Origin: a bacterium GBS-1
GTDB lineage: Bacteria; Synergistota; GBS-1
Reading direction: 5' to 3'
Assembly (NCBI GenBank): GCA_001443005.1
Contig: LEKQ01000005.1
Coordinates: 1 to 64,000 of the forward strand
Length of the DNA: 64,000 nucleotides
The notes beneath the pieces are model-generated. The model had not been told where the DNA came from. It saw only the letters and a list, made by a program, of their open reading frames with translations, and searched no databases. This document shows, one piece after another, positions 14,497-24,520 of the stretch. The translations under genes were made by a program, and so were the position numbers. Numbering within the stretch: position 1 is the stretch's first letter; each line of letters starts with the position of its first letter.

Positions 14497-15855
14497 TTGA
14501 GTTATGAGGAGCTTGTGATCAAGGCTCTTGATGGGATATATGGTCTCGGTGACTTAAGCGATGTTTTCATAGAGGTCTCAAGCGGTGAGTCCGTGAAGAT
14601 CGAGGATAATAAGCTTGAGCTTTCCACCTATGGGCTTAAGAAGGGGATGGGCTTAAGGGTGGTCAAAGGGGAGGGGACCTACTACTATCATGGCTATCCC
14701 GAGGCGAAGTTCCTTGACGATGGGATCAAAGCTCTGAGGGAGGCTTTGAATCTGGGTAAGGTTGGTAAGCTAAAAGCGAACCAACCCTTAAGGAGGGAAA
14801 TGGTTTGCCTTGAGAGGATTCCCCTTCCTGAGATAGTAGATCTGCTTTGGAAACTTAACGAGTTTTTCAGAAAAAGCGAGCTCGTTAAGCAGGTCGTTTT
14901 ATCCTATCGGAGGAGCACTCAAGAGGTCTGGATAGGTAACGATGAGGGAAGAGTTGTCAGCGACTTAAGGCTTTACACCTTTCTCTCAATGGGCGTTGTG
15001 GTTGAAAAGGACGGCAGGCTTGAGAGCGGCTATGAGGTTATAGGTGGGACAAGGGGGGATGAGATCATCAAGGATAAAGACCCCTTCCTTTTAGCTGAGA
15101 GGGTCTTAAAGAGGGCTATCACTAGCCTCTCGGCTCTTCCCGCTCCTGCAGGTGTAATGGATGTGGTGATATCGGGCGAGGCTGGTGGGACCATGATACA
15201 TGAGGCTTGCGGTCATGGGCTTGAGGCGGATATAGTGAGAAAGGAGGGCTCGGTCTACGCTGATAAGATAGGTGAGGAGGTTGCTTCCCCCTTGGTTACG
15301 CTTATCGACGACGGTAGCCTGTCTGGCTTGGGAGGTAGCATAGGCTTCGATGATGAGGGGACCCCTCCTAAAAGGACCGTTCTCATAGAGAAGGGAGTCT
15401 TGAAGGGCTACCTTACGGATAGGCTCTCCTCTAAGCTCATGAACCTTCCTTTGACCGGAAACGGTAGAAGGGAGGGGTTTGAGGATTATCCTATTCCTAG
15501 GATGACTAACACCTTCCTTGAGCCTGGGGATCACGACTTCGATGAGATAGTCTCCTCGGTAGATAATGGCCTTTTGGTCCTAAGGATGGGCGGAGGGGAG
15601 GTTAACTCAACCGACGGCAACTTCGTCTTCAGGGTAAATGAGGGGTATCTGATAGAGAAGGGGAAGATAGGGAAGCCCGTCAGGGGCGCCCTGCTTATAG
15701 GTAATGGACCTCAGGTTTTAAAGAACGTTAAGATGGTCGGTAAGGATCTGATCTTCGATGTGGGTATGTGCGGTAAGGATGGGCAGAGCGTTCCCGTGGG
15801 CGATGGTCAGCCGACTCTGTTAGTGGGGGGGCTTGTGGTTGGTGGTGAAAGATAA
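14497..15855 (+). CDS. tldD: TldD-type metalloprotease
   Basis: This 452-residue protein carries the TldD signature HEACGH followed by GLEADIVRKEGS, whose two His residues and a downstream Cys bind zinc in the TldD/TldE protease. The C-terminal beta domain (GGEVNSTDGNFVF and FDVGMCGKDGQSVPVGDGQP) is complete. TldD normally works with the inactive partner TldE (PmbA), for which no gene is seen here. TTG start with AGGAGGTGAG upstream. It overlaps ftsK by 23 bases. Confidence 0.93.
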   Translation: MSYEELVIKALDGIYGLGDLSDVFIEVSSGESVKIEDNKLELSTYGLKKGMGLRVVKGEGTYYYHGYPEAKFLDDGIKALREALNLGKVGKLKANQPLRREMVCLERIPLPEIVDLLWKLNEFFRKSELVKQVVLSYRRSTQEVWIGNDEGRVVSDLRLYTFLSMGVVVEKDGRLESGYEVIGGTRGDEIIKDKDPFLLAERVLKRAITSLSALPAPAGVMDVVISGEAGGTMIHEACGHGLEADIVRKEGSVYADKIGEEVASPLVTLIDDGSLSGLGGSIGFDDEGTPPKRTVLIEKGVLKGYLTDRLSSKLMNLPLTGNGRREGFEDYPIPRMTNTFLEPGDHDFDEIVSSVDNGLLVLRMGGGEVNSTDGNFVFRVNEGYLIEKGKIGKPVRGALLIGNGPQVLKNVKMVGKDLIFDVGMCGKDGQSVPVGDGQPTLLVGGLVVGGER

Positions 15856-17836
15856 AAGAAAGAAAGCTCTGGGTATAGCTTTGCTCACCCTTTCCATCTT
15901 CACGTTTATGAGTCTGCTTAACTTTAAAACTGGCATGGTCGGTAGCTTTCTTAAGGCGGAGCTTCTTAAGCTCTTCGGTCTTTCGTCCTTCCTCTTCGCC
16001 ATTCTGCTCCTTTTTGAAAGCTTATCGCTCCTTGGGCTTTCACTCCCTATATTTCCGCTCCTTCTTTTGATCCCAGTTGCGTCCCTGCTCTTTCACGTCT
16101 TCGTTCCCCTTCGCCTATTTCCGCCAAGGGGTGGGCTTTTGGGTGAGTTTCTCTTTTCCAAGTTGAGCTACTACGTGGGAACGGCTGGTAGTGCAATAAT
16201 AATCGTGCTTGTTCTCTTCACGATACTGTATTGGCTCTTCGGCAAGCCCTTAAGGAGGGTGATATCTCTATTCCAGGGGGATGTTATCAAGGAGAAACCT
16301 AATAGGGTCAAGGAGAAGAGAGAGAAGGATCAGGTTAAAAGGGTTCAGCCTGAGGAGAAGCCGGTAGGGGTGAACGATGAGCCCAAGGTGGTTAGGGAGG
16401 AGGCACCTCCCATTAAGGCGAAGGAGGAGATCACCCTTCCGCCTCCCATGGATCTCCTTTCAGATCCCCCTCCCTTTAAGGAGGATGGAGAGCCTATAGA
16501 GGAGGAAAGAAGGGAGCTTGAGGAGACCTTTAGAAACTTCGAGATAGACGCTCAAGTGGTTAACATAGTGGTTGGTCCCACAGTTCATCGCTTCGAGGTT
16601 CAACCTGCTAGAGGGGTTAAGGTTAACAGGATAGCGTCTCTCTCTAAGGAGATAGCCCTTAATCTCAAGGCTGAAAGCGTCAGGATCGAGGCTCCCATAC
16701 CTGGGAAGGGGCTTGTAGGGATAGAGGTTCCAAACAAGGTTAGAAGGGTTGTCTACTTAAAGGAGATAATAAGCTCCCAAGCCTTCAAGAAGGCTAAGGG
16801 AGCGCTTACCATAGCCTTGGGGAAGGATGTGACGGGCTCACCCTTGGTGGTGGATATAGCTAATCTTCCCCATCTCCTCGTTGCCGGTTCCACCGGCGCT
16901 GGGAAGAGCGTTTGCTTAAACGTCATAATAATGAGTTTGATCTTCAGGAACACCCCTGAGGATGTGAGACTAGTGCTTATAGATCCGAAAAGGGTGGAGT
17001 TCAGCATATACAACGATATTCCCTACCTTGCTGTCCCCGTGGTTACTGAGGTTAAGGATGCGGTGAACGTGCTTAAATGTCTTATAGAGGAGATGGAGAG
17101 GAGGTATAAGAGATTTTCAGGTTTGGGGGTCAGGGATATAGGTGGATACAACAAAGCTGAGAGGGAGGGAAAGCTCCCCTATGTGGTCGTGATTATAGAT
17201 GAGCTCGCTGACCTTATGATGTCCTCACCTAAGGAGGTTGAGGAATCTATCTGCAGGTTAGCTCAAATGGCTCGAGCTACTGGGATTCACCTGGTCTTAG
17301 CGACTCAAAGGCCCTCGGTTAACGTGGTCACCGGGCTTATAAAGGCGAACATACCAGCGAGGATCGCCTTCTCCCTTCCTTCGCAGGCTGATTCAAGAAC
17401 TATCCTTGATTTCTCCGGCGCTGAAAGGCTTCTGGGGAAGGGAGACATGCTCTTTCTCTCCCCCGCTATAGGTCATCCCATAAGGGCTCAATGCGCTTGG
17501 GTGAGCGAAGAGGAGGTTTTGAGGGTTAGCGATTACCTGCGTAAGCTTGGTGAGCCGCAGTATTGGGATGAGCTTCTTAAGACTCCGGAGGAGGAAGAAG
17601 GTAGCCTGGAGGAGATGCCTCAGGACCCTCTCTTCAGGAAGGCCTTGGAGGTTATATTGAATACAAAGGTCGCTTCTGCTACCATGCTTCAGAGGAAGCT
17701 CGGCGTGGGATATGCTCGCGCTGCTCGCTTGCTTGATATGCTTGAGAGGATGGGAATAGTGGGTGGGTCTAAGGGGGGAGGAAAGCCCAGGGATATATTG
17801 AAGAGCGAGGAGGAGATAAGGGAGCTCCTTCAATGA
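15833..17836 (+). CDS. ftsK: DNA translocase FtsK/SpoIIIE
   Basis: This protein of up to 667 residues has four N-terminal membrane helices (about 12-30, 40-60, 64-82, 108-130) and a charged linker. The RecA-type motor has Walker A GSTGAGKS near 352 and Walker B VVIIDELADLM near 460. The C-terminal winged-helix gamma domain (from about 605) reads KOPS-like DNA sites. The protein pumps chromosome ends through the division septum. Several starts are possible (TTG 15833 and 15839, GTG 15842 and 15845); the outermost is given. It overlaps tldD and, by ATGA, the next gene. Confidence 0.95.
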   Translation: MWLVVKDKRKKALGIALLTLSIFTFMSLLNFKTGMVGSFLKAELLKLFGLSSFLFAILLLFESLSLLGLSLPIFPLLLLIPVASLLFHVFVPLRLFPPRGGLLGEFLFSKLSYYVGTAGSAIIIVLVLFTILYWLFGKPLRRVISLFQGDVIKEKPNRVKEKREKDQVKRVQPEEKPVGVNDEPKVVREEAPPIKAKEEITLPPPMDLLSDPPPFKEDGEPIEEERRELEETFRNFEIDAQVVNIVVGPTVHRFEVQPARGVKVNRIASLSKEIALNLKAESVRIEAPIPGKGLVGIEVPNKVRRVVYLKEIISSQAFKKAKGALTIALGKDVTGSPLVVDIANLPHLLVAGSTGAGKSVCLNVIIMSLIFRNTPEDVRLVLIDPKRVEFSIYNDIPYLAVPVVTEVKDAVNVLKCLIEEMERRYKRFSGLGVRDIGGYNKAEREGKLPYVVVIIDELADLMMSSPKEVEESICRLAQMARATGIHLVLATQRPSVNVVTGLIKANIPARIAFSLPSQADSRTILDFSGAERLLGKGDMLFLSPAIGHPIRAQCAWVSEEEVLRVSDYLRKLGEPQYWDELLKTPEEEEGSLEEMPQDPLFRKALEVILNTKVASATMLQRKLGVGYARAARLLDMLERMGIVGGSKGGGKPRDILKSEEEIRELLQ

Positions 17837-18471
17837 GGGTTGTTATATTCACTAATGGAGATTACAAGGACGAGGCTTTTTATAGGGAGGTCCTAAAGGG
17901 TGGAGATTTTATAATCTGCACCGACGGTGGGGGAAACTATCTTAGAAGGTGGGGGATAAGACCGAACCTTATCGTTGGGGATATGGATTCCATCTCTCCG
18001 GAGGCTCTTGAGGGGTTTAAGAGGGATGGCGTTGATGTGAGGATTTTCCCTAAAGACAAGGATTACACCGATACACACCTCGCAGTTATCGAGGCCCTTA
18101 AACTATCCCCATCTGAGGTCCTTATCTTGGGGGGGATAGGAACGAGGTTGGATCACATCTTGGGAAACTTACACCTTCTCTTTTTCCTGTTTAAGCGCTC
18201 CGTAAAGGCCCGTCTTCTTAACGAGTTTTACGAGGCCAGGGTTATATCTCAGGGGGAGAGCTCCTTTGAGATCTGGGGGGATAAGGTCTCCATACTTCCC
18301 CTTACCCAGGAAGTTGAGTTCGAGGGTTCTGAAGGGTTGCGATGGCCCCTATATAATTTAACCTTGAGGTTGGAAAACCCAATCGGTATAAGCAACGAGC
18401 CGACCTCCCCGAACTTCAAGGTGAAAGTTAAAAGGGGGGTGGCCTTCTTGTTTCAGGTTAAGGAGGGGTGA
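17833..18471 (+). CDS. thiamine pyrophosphokinase
   Basis: This 212-residue enzyme transfers pyrophosphate from ATP to thiamine to make thiamine diphosphate. Family motifs are present: DGGGNYLRRW, then PNLIVGDMDSIS, KDKDYTDTHLA and GGIGTRLDHILGN. Length matches bacterial ThiN/TPK. It starts inside the ftsK stop (ATGA) and ends three bases before the UDP-glucose dehydrogenase gene, so one transcript may run from housekeeping genes into the envelope-sugar genes. Confidence 0.92.
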   Translation: MRVVIFTNGDYKDEAFYREVLKGGDFIICTDGGGNYLRRWGIRPNLIVGDMDSISPEALEGFKRDGVDVRIFPKDKDYTDTHLAVIEALKLSPSEVLILGGIGTRLDHILGNLHLLFFLFKRSVKARLLNEFYEARVISQGESSFEIWGDKVSILPLTQEVEFEGSEGLRWPLYNLTLRLENPIGISNEPTSPNFKVKVKRGVAFLFQVKEG

Positions 18472-18474
18472 TGC

Positions 18475-19797
18475 TTGGGCTACTATAAAATAGCGGTCGT
18501 TGGTGCTGGGTATGTAGGGTTGGTTTCAGCCTGCGGCTTCGCTGAGCTCGGGCATAGCGTGGTTTGTGTCGATAAAGACGGGGAAAGGGTATCGAAGCTT
18601 AAAGATGGGATCTTACCGATATATGAGCCCGGCTTAGAGGATCTCTTAAGGAGGAAGCTTTCCGATGGCTCGCTCAGATTCAGCGATGACTTGAAGGAGG
18701 CTTCCGAGTGGGCTCAGGTCATATTCATATGCGTTGGGACGCCACCTCGTGAGGATGGTAGCGCTGACCTCTCCCAGGTTGAGGAGGTCGCCCGAGGCAT
18801 AGCTAGTGTGATAAACGATTACAAGCTTATAGTTGAGAAAAGCACCGTTCCCGTTAAGACCGCTCAATGGATAAAGAGGACCATAGAGCTTTACGGTGGT
18901 AAGGGCAAAGATTATGATGTTGCTTCTAACCCTGAGTTCTTGAGGGAGGGGAGCGCTCTTTACGACTTTTTCAACCCCGATCGAATCGTTATAGGGGTTG
19001 AAAGCGAGCGCGCGGAGAGCATTCTAAGAGATGTTTACTCTAAGTTAAGCGCTCCCATCCTGGTAACTGATATAAACACGGCTGAGATAATAAAGCACGC
19101 TTCAAACTCCTTTCTGGCGATGAAGATATCCTTTATAAATATGATAGCTGACCTGTGTGAGGTGGTGGGGGCAGACGTCAAGAAGGTTGCCAAAGGGATG
19201 GGATTGGATAAGAGGATAGGTGAGGCTTTCTTGAACGCGGGCATAGGCTATGGTGGTTCCTGCTTCCCCAAGGACCTCAAGGCATTCATCAGGATAGCTG
19301 AGGAGCATAACGTGGACTTTTCCTTGCTTAAAGAGGTGGAGAGGATAAACGAGTCGAGGGTAAAGCGCTTTCTAAGGAAGATAAAGAGCGTGATGTGGGT
19401 CTTGAAGGATAAGGAGTTTGCCATCTGGGGGCTCTCTTTCAAGCCAAATACCGATGACATAAGGGAGGCGCCGTCGCTTAAGATCGCTCCCCTTCTTTTA
19501 GCTGAGGGCGTTAGCCTGAGGCTCTATGACCCCAAGGCTATGGATAACTTTAGGAGGGTCTTCCCTCCGAGCGACAGGGTTAGATATTTCGACGATCCTT
19601 ACTCCGCCTTAAGAGGGGCTCACGCTCTCGTTATACTTACCGAGTGGGACGAGTTTAAGAGGGTTGAGCTTTCCAAGGTTAAGGAGCTTTTGCTCACCCC
19701 CATAGTTTTCGATGGAAGGAACGTGTACGACCCTGAGGAGGTTCGCGCGGTAGGGCTTGAGTACTATCCGGTGGGAAGGGGGAGCCTTTCAAGATGA
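18475..19797 (+). CDS. ugd: UDP-glucose 6-dehydrogenase
   Basis: This 440-residue enzyme oxidises UDP-glucose to UDP-glucuronate with NAD+. The Rossmann motif [18 protein letters not shown], the substrate motif [10 protein letters not shown] and the catalytic Cys in [10 protein letters not shown] are present. It is distinct from the frameshifted dehydrogenase at 10011. It overlaps the UDP-glucuronate decarboxylase gene by four bases, and together they convert UDP-glucose to UDP-xylose. TTG start. Confidence 0.94.
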   Translation: MGYYKIAVVGAGYVGLVSACGFAELGHSVVCVDKDGERVSKLKDGILPIYEPGLEDLLRRKLSDGSLRFSDDLKEASEWAQVIFICVGTPPREDGSADLSQVEEVARGIASVINDYKLIVEKSTVPVKTAQWIKRTIELYGGKGKDYDVASNPEFLREGSALYDFFNPDRIVIGVESERAESILRDVYSKLSAPILVTDINTAEIIKHASNSFLAMKISFINMIADLCEVVGADVKKVAKGMGLDKRIGEAFLNAGIGYGGSCFPKDLKAFIRIAEEHNVDFSLLKEVERINESRVKRFLRKIKSVMWVLKDKEFAIWGLSFKPNTDDIREAPSLKIAPLLLAEGVSLRLYDPKAMDNFRRVFPPSDRVRYFDDPYSALRGAHALVILTEWDEFKRVELSKVKELLLTPIVFDGRNVYDPEEVRAVGLEYYPVGRGSLSR

Positions 19798-20750
19798 GGG
19801 GCACGGTTATTGTAACTGGTGGAGCTGGCTTCATAGGGAGTCATCTTTGCGAGAGGTTCTTAAGGGAGGGCTTCAGGGTTATAGCTATGGATAGCCTTCT
19901 TACCGGTTCCTTAGACAACATAGCGCATCTCTTTGAGATGGAGGGCTTCAAGTTCATAAAGTATGATGTGACTAACTTTATATACGTTAAGGAGGATATA
20001 GATATAATCCTTCACTTCGCCTGTCCCGCTAGCCCCGCTGATTATCTTAAGCACCCGATACACACGATGAAGGTTGACTCCATTGGGACCTTAAACACCT
20101 TAGGGCTGGCCAAGGCTAAGAAGGCTCGCTATCTTTTAGCTTCAACTTCGGAAGTCTACGGAGACCCGGAGGTTCACCCTCAGCCCGAGAGCTATTGGGG
20201 CAGGGTTAATCCCATAGGGCCTAGGAGCGTCTACGATGAGGCCAAGCGCTTCGCCGAGGCCATGGCCATGGCCTATCATAGGGAGCACGGCATAGATGTT
20301 AGGATAGCGAGGATATTTAACACCTATGGACCCAGGATGAGGCTTGACGATGGTAGGGTTATACCGAACTTCATAACTCAGGCCCTAAGGGGGGAGCCCT
20401 TGACGGTTTACGGTGACGGGAGTCAGACGAGGAGCTTCTGTTACATAGATGATCTGGTTGAGGGCATATACAGGCTGGCCACGTACGATGGCCTTAACGG
20501 AGAGGTCCTTAACCTTGGGAATCCCGAGGAGTACAGCGTTATTGAGCTTGCTCGTATAATCATCGATCTGCTTAAATCTTCATCAAGCGTAGTTTACAAG
20601 CCGCTTCCTCAGGATGACCCCAGAAGGAGAAGACCCGATATAACCAAAGCGATGAAGCTCCTTAACTGGAGACCGATCACCCCCCTGCTTGAAGGTCTAA
20701 CCAGGACCGTAGAGTATTTCAGGAGAAGGGGTAAGGAAGGTGGGAAATAA
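19794..20750 (+). CDS. uxs: UDP-glucuronate decarboxylase (UDP-xylose synthase)
   Basis: This 318-residue extended SDR enzyme has the NAD site [10 protein letters not shown], the Ser-Thr region [10 protein letters not shown] and the catalytic pair in [19 protein letters not shown] and [10 protein letters not shown] are characteristic of UXS enzymes. It decarboxylates UDP-glucuronate to UDP-xylose via a 4-keto intermediate. Coupling to ugd (ATGA overlap) supports this. An ArnA-like product (UDP-4-keto-pentose) is less likely because the sequence is UXS-type, but it cannot be ruled out from sequence alone. Confidence 0.93.
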   Translation: MRGTVIVTGGAGFIGSHLCERFLREGFRVIAMDSLLTGSLDNIAHLFEMEGFKFIKYDVTNFIYVKEDIDIILHFACPASPADYLKHPIHTMKVDSIGTLNTLGLAKAKKARYLLASTSEVYGDPEVHPQPESYWGRVNPIGPRSVYDEAKRFAEAMAMAYHREHGIDVRIARIFNTYGPRMRLDDGRVIPNFITQALRGEPLTVYGDGSQTRSFCYIDDLVEGIYRLATYDGLNGEVLNLGNPEEYSVIELARIIIDLLKSSSSVVYKPLPQDDPRRRRPDITKAMKLLNWRPITPLLEGLTRTVEYFRRRGKEGGK

Positions 20751-20751
20751 G

Positions 20752-21936
20752 ATGTCTTTTCGCCCTAAACCCTGGATTTTAACGCTCATTGTGGGACTGA
20801 CTCTTCTATCACTCTTCCTTCACTTTTTATTTCCTGTCCCTAATTGGATAGTCGTTAGTTGGCATGGCCTTAATTACTCCTTTAGCGAGGATTCTCCCGA
20901 GTTCGCTCGTGGCGTGATCGACTTTCCAGGTGCGGATTTTTTCGACGCTAATATTCGGGTGAACCGACCTTTGTACGTGTTTATGGGATGGCTAGTTTAT
21001 AAGTCTTTAAAAATCCTTAGTATTGATAGGATTATTCCCTCGGATTTAGTTAAGCTTTGCTATGATTTTATGAAGAGGGCCTTTACAAGAGCCGATATGT
21101 GGATTTCAAAGTACTCTCCAGCGGACATAATTTTATCCTGGATATCCCTTACAATAGTTAACGCTGTTATATTGTTTTGCTCCCTTCTGATCCTTGTTCT
21201 TTTATTTACAGAGATCACGGGTAGTTTTAAGCTTACGCTTCTTTTGGTTTTAATCTTCTTTCTAGACGCGAGGCTCTCTCTCGAAGACATGGGCTGGGCG
21301 CCTCATACAACCGTCTTCGATATTCTAATCCCAGCATTTTGCCTTTACTCTTGCTTTAAGCTCTGGCGTGACGATGGTGATTATTATCAATCCTGTCTTA
21401 TTGCCGGTATACTCATGTTAGGAAAGGGTGAGTTTTTTGCTCCCTTGGTGGTAGCCCTCTTCCCCGTTTTTATTAGGAAGATATCCTGGGTAAAGGGGCT
21501 TATCGGGTTAGCCCTAGGGCTATCCCCTCTTTTATTCTATCTTCTCTTCCTTAAGGCGTGCGGTTATAGGCTATACAATCATGAGGTGGAGGTTTACAGA
21601 CAAGGGTTTTGGTATATCGACGTGCTTAAAAGGGAGGGGGTTATCGCTTTAGCTGGGAAGGCGCTGGTAAAAGGGGTAGATATCTTGCAGAACGCCTTAG
21701 TAAGCATGAGATTTGGTTTTTTATCACTGCTTATGCTCAGCATTAGGTCTCCGGTTAGGGTTAGCTTTGACCCCTTTGGGAGGTTTGTCTCTACCTTTGG
21801 TGCAATCTATATCGCGTTTTGCTTTCTATTTTGGCTTTGGGTCGGTTTCGTTCCAGTGAGGCTGATGTTTACCTTCTATCCTGCCGTATATTTATTGGTT
21901 AGCTTTTTGCTCAAGGGAGGTGTTTTAAGGTCTTGA
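20752..21936 (+). CDS. polytopic membrane protein of unknown function
   Basis: This is a 394-residue protein with roughly eight to ten membrane helices. A periplasm-facing first loop is rich in aromatic and acidic residues (SPEFARGVIDFPGADFFDAN). The general shape (large first loop, many helices, operon with glycosyltransferases) is that of a GT-C-like or polymer-export protein, but I see no family motif that proves it. ATG 20752 follows AAGGTGGG; a GTG at 20740 overlaps the upstream gene. By eye it is more A/T-rich than its neighbours, which may indicate separate acquisition. Confidence 0.75.
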   Translation: MSFRPKPWILTLIVGLTLLSLFLHFLFPVPNWIVVSWHGLNYSFSEDSPEFARGVIDFPGADFFDANIRVNRPLYVFMGWLVYKSLKILSIDRIIPSDLVKLCYDFMKRAFTRADMWISKYSPADIILSWISLTIVNAVILFCSLLILVLLFTEITGSFKLTLLLVLIFFLDARLSLEDMGWAPHTTVFDILIPAFCLYSCFKLWRDDGDYYQSCLIAGILMLGKGEFFAPLVVALFPVFIRKISWVKGLIGLALGLSPLLFYLLFLKACGYRLYNHEVEVYRQGFWYIDVLKREGVIALAGKALVKGVDILQNALVSMRFGFLSLLMLSIRSPVRVSFDPFGRFVSTFGAIYIAFCFLFWLWVGFVPVRLMFTFYPAVYLLVSFLLKGGVLRS

Positions 21937-23219
21937 AGCTCTCGGTGGTTATCCCCGTTTACAACGAGAGAAACACGATAGCTAGTGTGATAGAGAGGGT
22001 TAAAAGGGTTAATCTTCCGCTTGAGAAGGAGATAATAGTTGTAGACGACTGCTCGACCGATGGGACGAGGGATGTCCTTAAGGGGTACGAGGGGGATCCC
22101 TCGATAAAGATCCTATTTCACAGCGTTAATAAGGGGAAGGGAGCTGCCCTTAGGACGGGCTTCGGGGCTGTGACCGGCGATTTCGTGATCATTCAGGATG
22201 CCGATCTTGAGTATGACCCTGAGGATTATCCAAAGCTCCTTAAGCCCCTCCTTGAGGGTAGGGCGGATGTGGTTTACGGCTCGAGGTTCCTTCCAACGGG
22301 CGAGAGGATGGTTACATCCTTCATCCACTACCAAGCTAACAAGTTTCTCACCCTTCTGGCTAACATCCTTTGCAACCTAAGCCTTACCGATATGGAGACC
22401 TGCTATAAGGCCTTTAGAAGCGAGCTTTTAAGGAGGTTTGACCTTGAGGAGGATAGGTTCGGCATCGAACCTGAGCTCACGGTTAAGTTCGCCAAGCTTA
22501 GGTGCAGGTTCTATGAGGTTGGAATATCCTACATAGGTAGGAGCCGTAAGGAAGGCAAGAAGATAGGTTGGAAGGATGGCTTTAGGGCCATATGGTGCTT
22601 GCTTAAGTATAGCTTATTTTGGCGACCTGAAAGTAGGGCGGATGATCTTATCCGCCCCATGCGAATGAGGGAAGCTTTGAAGTTCATAGGTGCCAAGGGT
22701 ATAACGCTGCTTGATGTGGGGTGCGGTTTTCCTCCGAGGCTTTTAATCTTTCTCTCTGAAAAGGGGGTTATAGCTAAGGGGTATGGTATCGATAAGAGGG
22801 TTCCTCAGGATAAGATCGGTGAGAGGATCGAGCTCTTTAACCTCGATTTGGAGGGAGGTAGGCGAGAGAGGATCCCCCTTCCCGATGATGGCGTTGACGT
22901 GGTAACCATGTTAGCTGTTATAGAGCACCTTGAGGACCCAAGTTGGATATTAGGTGAGATAAGAAGGGTTTTAAGGGGCGATGGCCTCTTCATTTTAACC
23001 ACACCAACGCCGATAGCGAGGCTTGTCTTAGAAACGTTGGCCTTTCTGAAAGTCATAGATGCTAGGGAGATAAGGGATCATAAGAGGTATTACTCTAAGG
23101 ATGAGCTTTTTAGGACGCTTGAGTCCGCTGGCTTCAGGGTGATTCACTACCGCAAGTTCGAGCTTGGGATGAATCAGATCGCCGTCTCCATGTCGTTGAA
23201 GGGGGAGATGGGGCGTTGA
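21933..23219 (+). CDS. fusion of GT2 glycosyltransferase and SAM-dependent methyltransferase
   Basis: In this 428-residue protein residues 1 to about 225 form a GT-A family 2 transferase of the DPM1/ArnC kind (VVIPVYNERNT, VVDDCSTDGT, IQDADLEYDP). From about 245 a class I methyltransferase follows, with SAM motif LLDVGCGFPPR and the typical IEHLEDP and GDGLFILTTPTP. No membrane helices follow the transferase domain. In this operon the transferase half could load a pentose onto a polyprenyl phosphate and the methyltransferase could modify that sugar or glycan. TTG start 21933; overlaps both neighbours by four bases. Confidence 0.85.
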   Translation: MKLSVVIPVYNERNTIASVIERVKRVNLPLEKEIIVVDDCSTDGTRDVLKGYEGDPSIKILFHSVNKGKGAALRTGFGAVTGDFVIIQDADLEYDPEDYPKLLKPLLEGRADVVYGSRFLPTGERMVTSFIHYQANKFLTLLANILCNLSLTDMETCYKAFRSELLRRFDLEEDRFGIEPELTVKFAKLRCRFYEVGISYIGRSRKEGKKIGWKDGFRAIWCLLKYSLFWRPESRADDLIRPMRMREALKFIGAKGITLLDVGCGFPPRLLIFLSEKGVIAKGYGIDKRVPQDKIGERIELFNLDLEGGRRERIPLPDDGVDVVTMLAVIEHLEDPSWILGEIRRVLRGDGLFILTTPTPIARLVLETLAFLKVIDAREIRDHKRYYSKDELFRTLESAGFRVIHYRKFELGMNQIAVSMSLKGEMGR

Positions 23220-24520
23220 AAAGAGAGCTTTTTCTTCCGACTCTTTTGGCCCTATCTCTGAGGGTCGCTCTCTTTATCTATATCCTCCTTTATAACCCAT
23301 CCTTCATGATCCAACCCGATAGCCCTACTTACATCAACCCTGCCGAGAACCTCTTAGAGCACGGAGCCTTTCTTAAAGGAAGTCATCCAGACTTAGCGCC
23401 TGAGACGGTGAGAACGCCAGGGTATCCGGTCTTCATCGCCCTCTCCTATCTTCTTTTGGGTAGGAGGGTTGAGTCGGTAATCGCGCTTCAGCTCCTTTTG
23501 GGAGCGCTATTCCCCATCTTGGCGTGGAAGACGGTCGAGGAGCTCGGCGGAGGGGAGAGAGTTAAGAGGTTAGCTGCTTGGCTTTCGGCCTTTGACCCTC
23601 TCCTTTTGATATATACAGTGAACGTCTTAACCGAGGAGCTTTACGCCCTGATGATAGCCCTCACGGTGCTTCTTACGCTTAGGCTCGTTAAAAGGCCTTC
23701 TTTACCTTTGCTTTTAATATCATCTTTGTTCTCTTCCTTTCAGGCTTTCGTGCGACCGGTGGGGCTTTACCTCCCCTTTATCCTCTTCCTTTACCTCGCT
23801 TTAAGAAGAAGGTTTAAGGAGGGGGTTATCCTCCTTCTTATAAGCTACGCTTTGGTCTTCGGTTGGATGTATAGAAACTATAGGGAAACTGGGGTTTTTG
23901 AGTTTTCAACGATCTCAGGGGCTAATATGCTTTTTTATAGGGCGGCCTACGTGCTACAGTTTGAGACCAAGGAGAGCTGGGTTAGCGTTCAGGAGAGGCT
24001 TAGGCGTGAGCTTGAATCCCAGGCTCAAGGGCTTAATGAGGCGGAGAAGCTCACCTTGGCTAAGAGGATGGGGTTTAAGCTGATCCTCTCTCACCCCCTT
24101 TCTGCCCTAAAGGCTCTTTCAAGAGGAGCCCTCGGGGTGCTGATTGATCCAGGAGGAAGTTACTACCTCGTGGCTTTTAAGGCCTATAAGCCGGGTTCGG
24201 GTATCTTAAACAGGCTTTATGAGCTTGGCTTCTTGAGGTTTATCGCTCTTCTCTGGAGAGATTATAGATACGTGTTTCTGGTTAATTTCTCTTTTGGGCT
24301 TTATTTTCTCTTTCTTTACATTGCTTCCCTTTGGGGCCTGTGGAGGAATCGCTTTAATCCCGATATATGGCTTTTGTTTCTGATTTCCCTTTATTTCGTT
24401 CTTATCTCCGCTGGACCAGAGGCCTATTCGAGGTTTAGGGTTCCCTTCGAGATACTTATTATAGTTCTCTCCTCCTTAGGACTTGAAAGGAGGGATCAGC
24501 CTTCGATAGACTCACTTTGA
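23216..24520 (+). CDS. GT-C membrane glycosyltransferase (ArnT/PMT-like)
   Basis: This 434-residue protein has about ten or eleven membrane helices. An N-terminal periplasmic loop holds the acidic motif QPDSPTYINPAENLL followed by RTPGYPVFIAL, which is typical of ArnT/PMT-2 transferases that use polyprenyl-phosphate sugars. It would transfer the lipid-linked sugar to an envelope acceptor on the outer face of the inner membrane. TTG start 23216 overlaps the upstream stop. Acceptor and sugar are unknown; lipid A, a glycan or protein are all possible. Confidence 0.8.
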   Translation: MKRELFLPTLLALSLRVALFIYILLYNPSFMIQPDSPTYINPAENLLEHGAFLKGSHPDLAPETVRTPGYPVFIALSYLLLGRRVESVIALQLLLGALFPILAWKTVEELGGGERVKRLAAWLSAFDPLLLIYTVNVLTEELYALMIALTVLLTLRLVKRPSLPLLLISSLFSSFQAFVRPVGLYLPFILFLYLALRRRFKEGVILLLISYALVFGWMYRNYRETGVFEFSTISGANMLFYRAAYVLQFETKESWVSVQERLRRELESQAQGLNEAEKLTLAKRMGFKLILSHPLSALKALSRGALGVLIDPGGSYYLVAFKAYKPGSGILNRLYELGFLRFIALLWRDYRYVFLVNFSFGLYFLFLYIASLWGLWRNRFNPDIWLLFLISLYFVLISAGPEAYSRFRVPFEILIIVLSSLGLERRDQPSIDSL

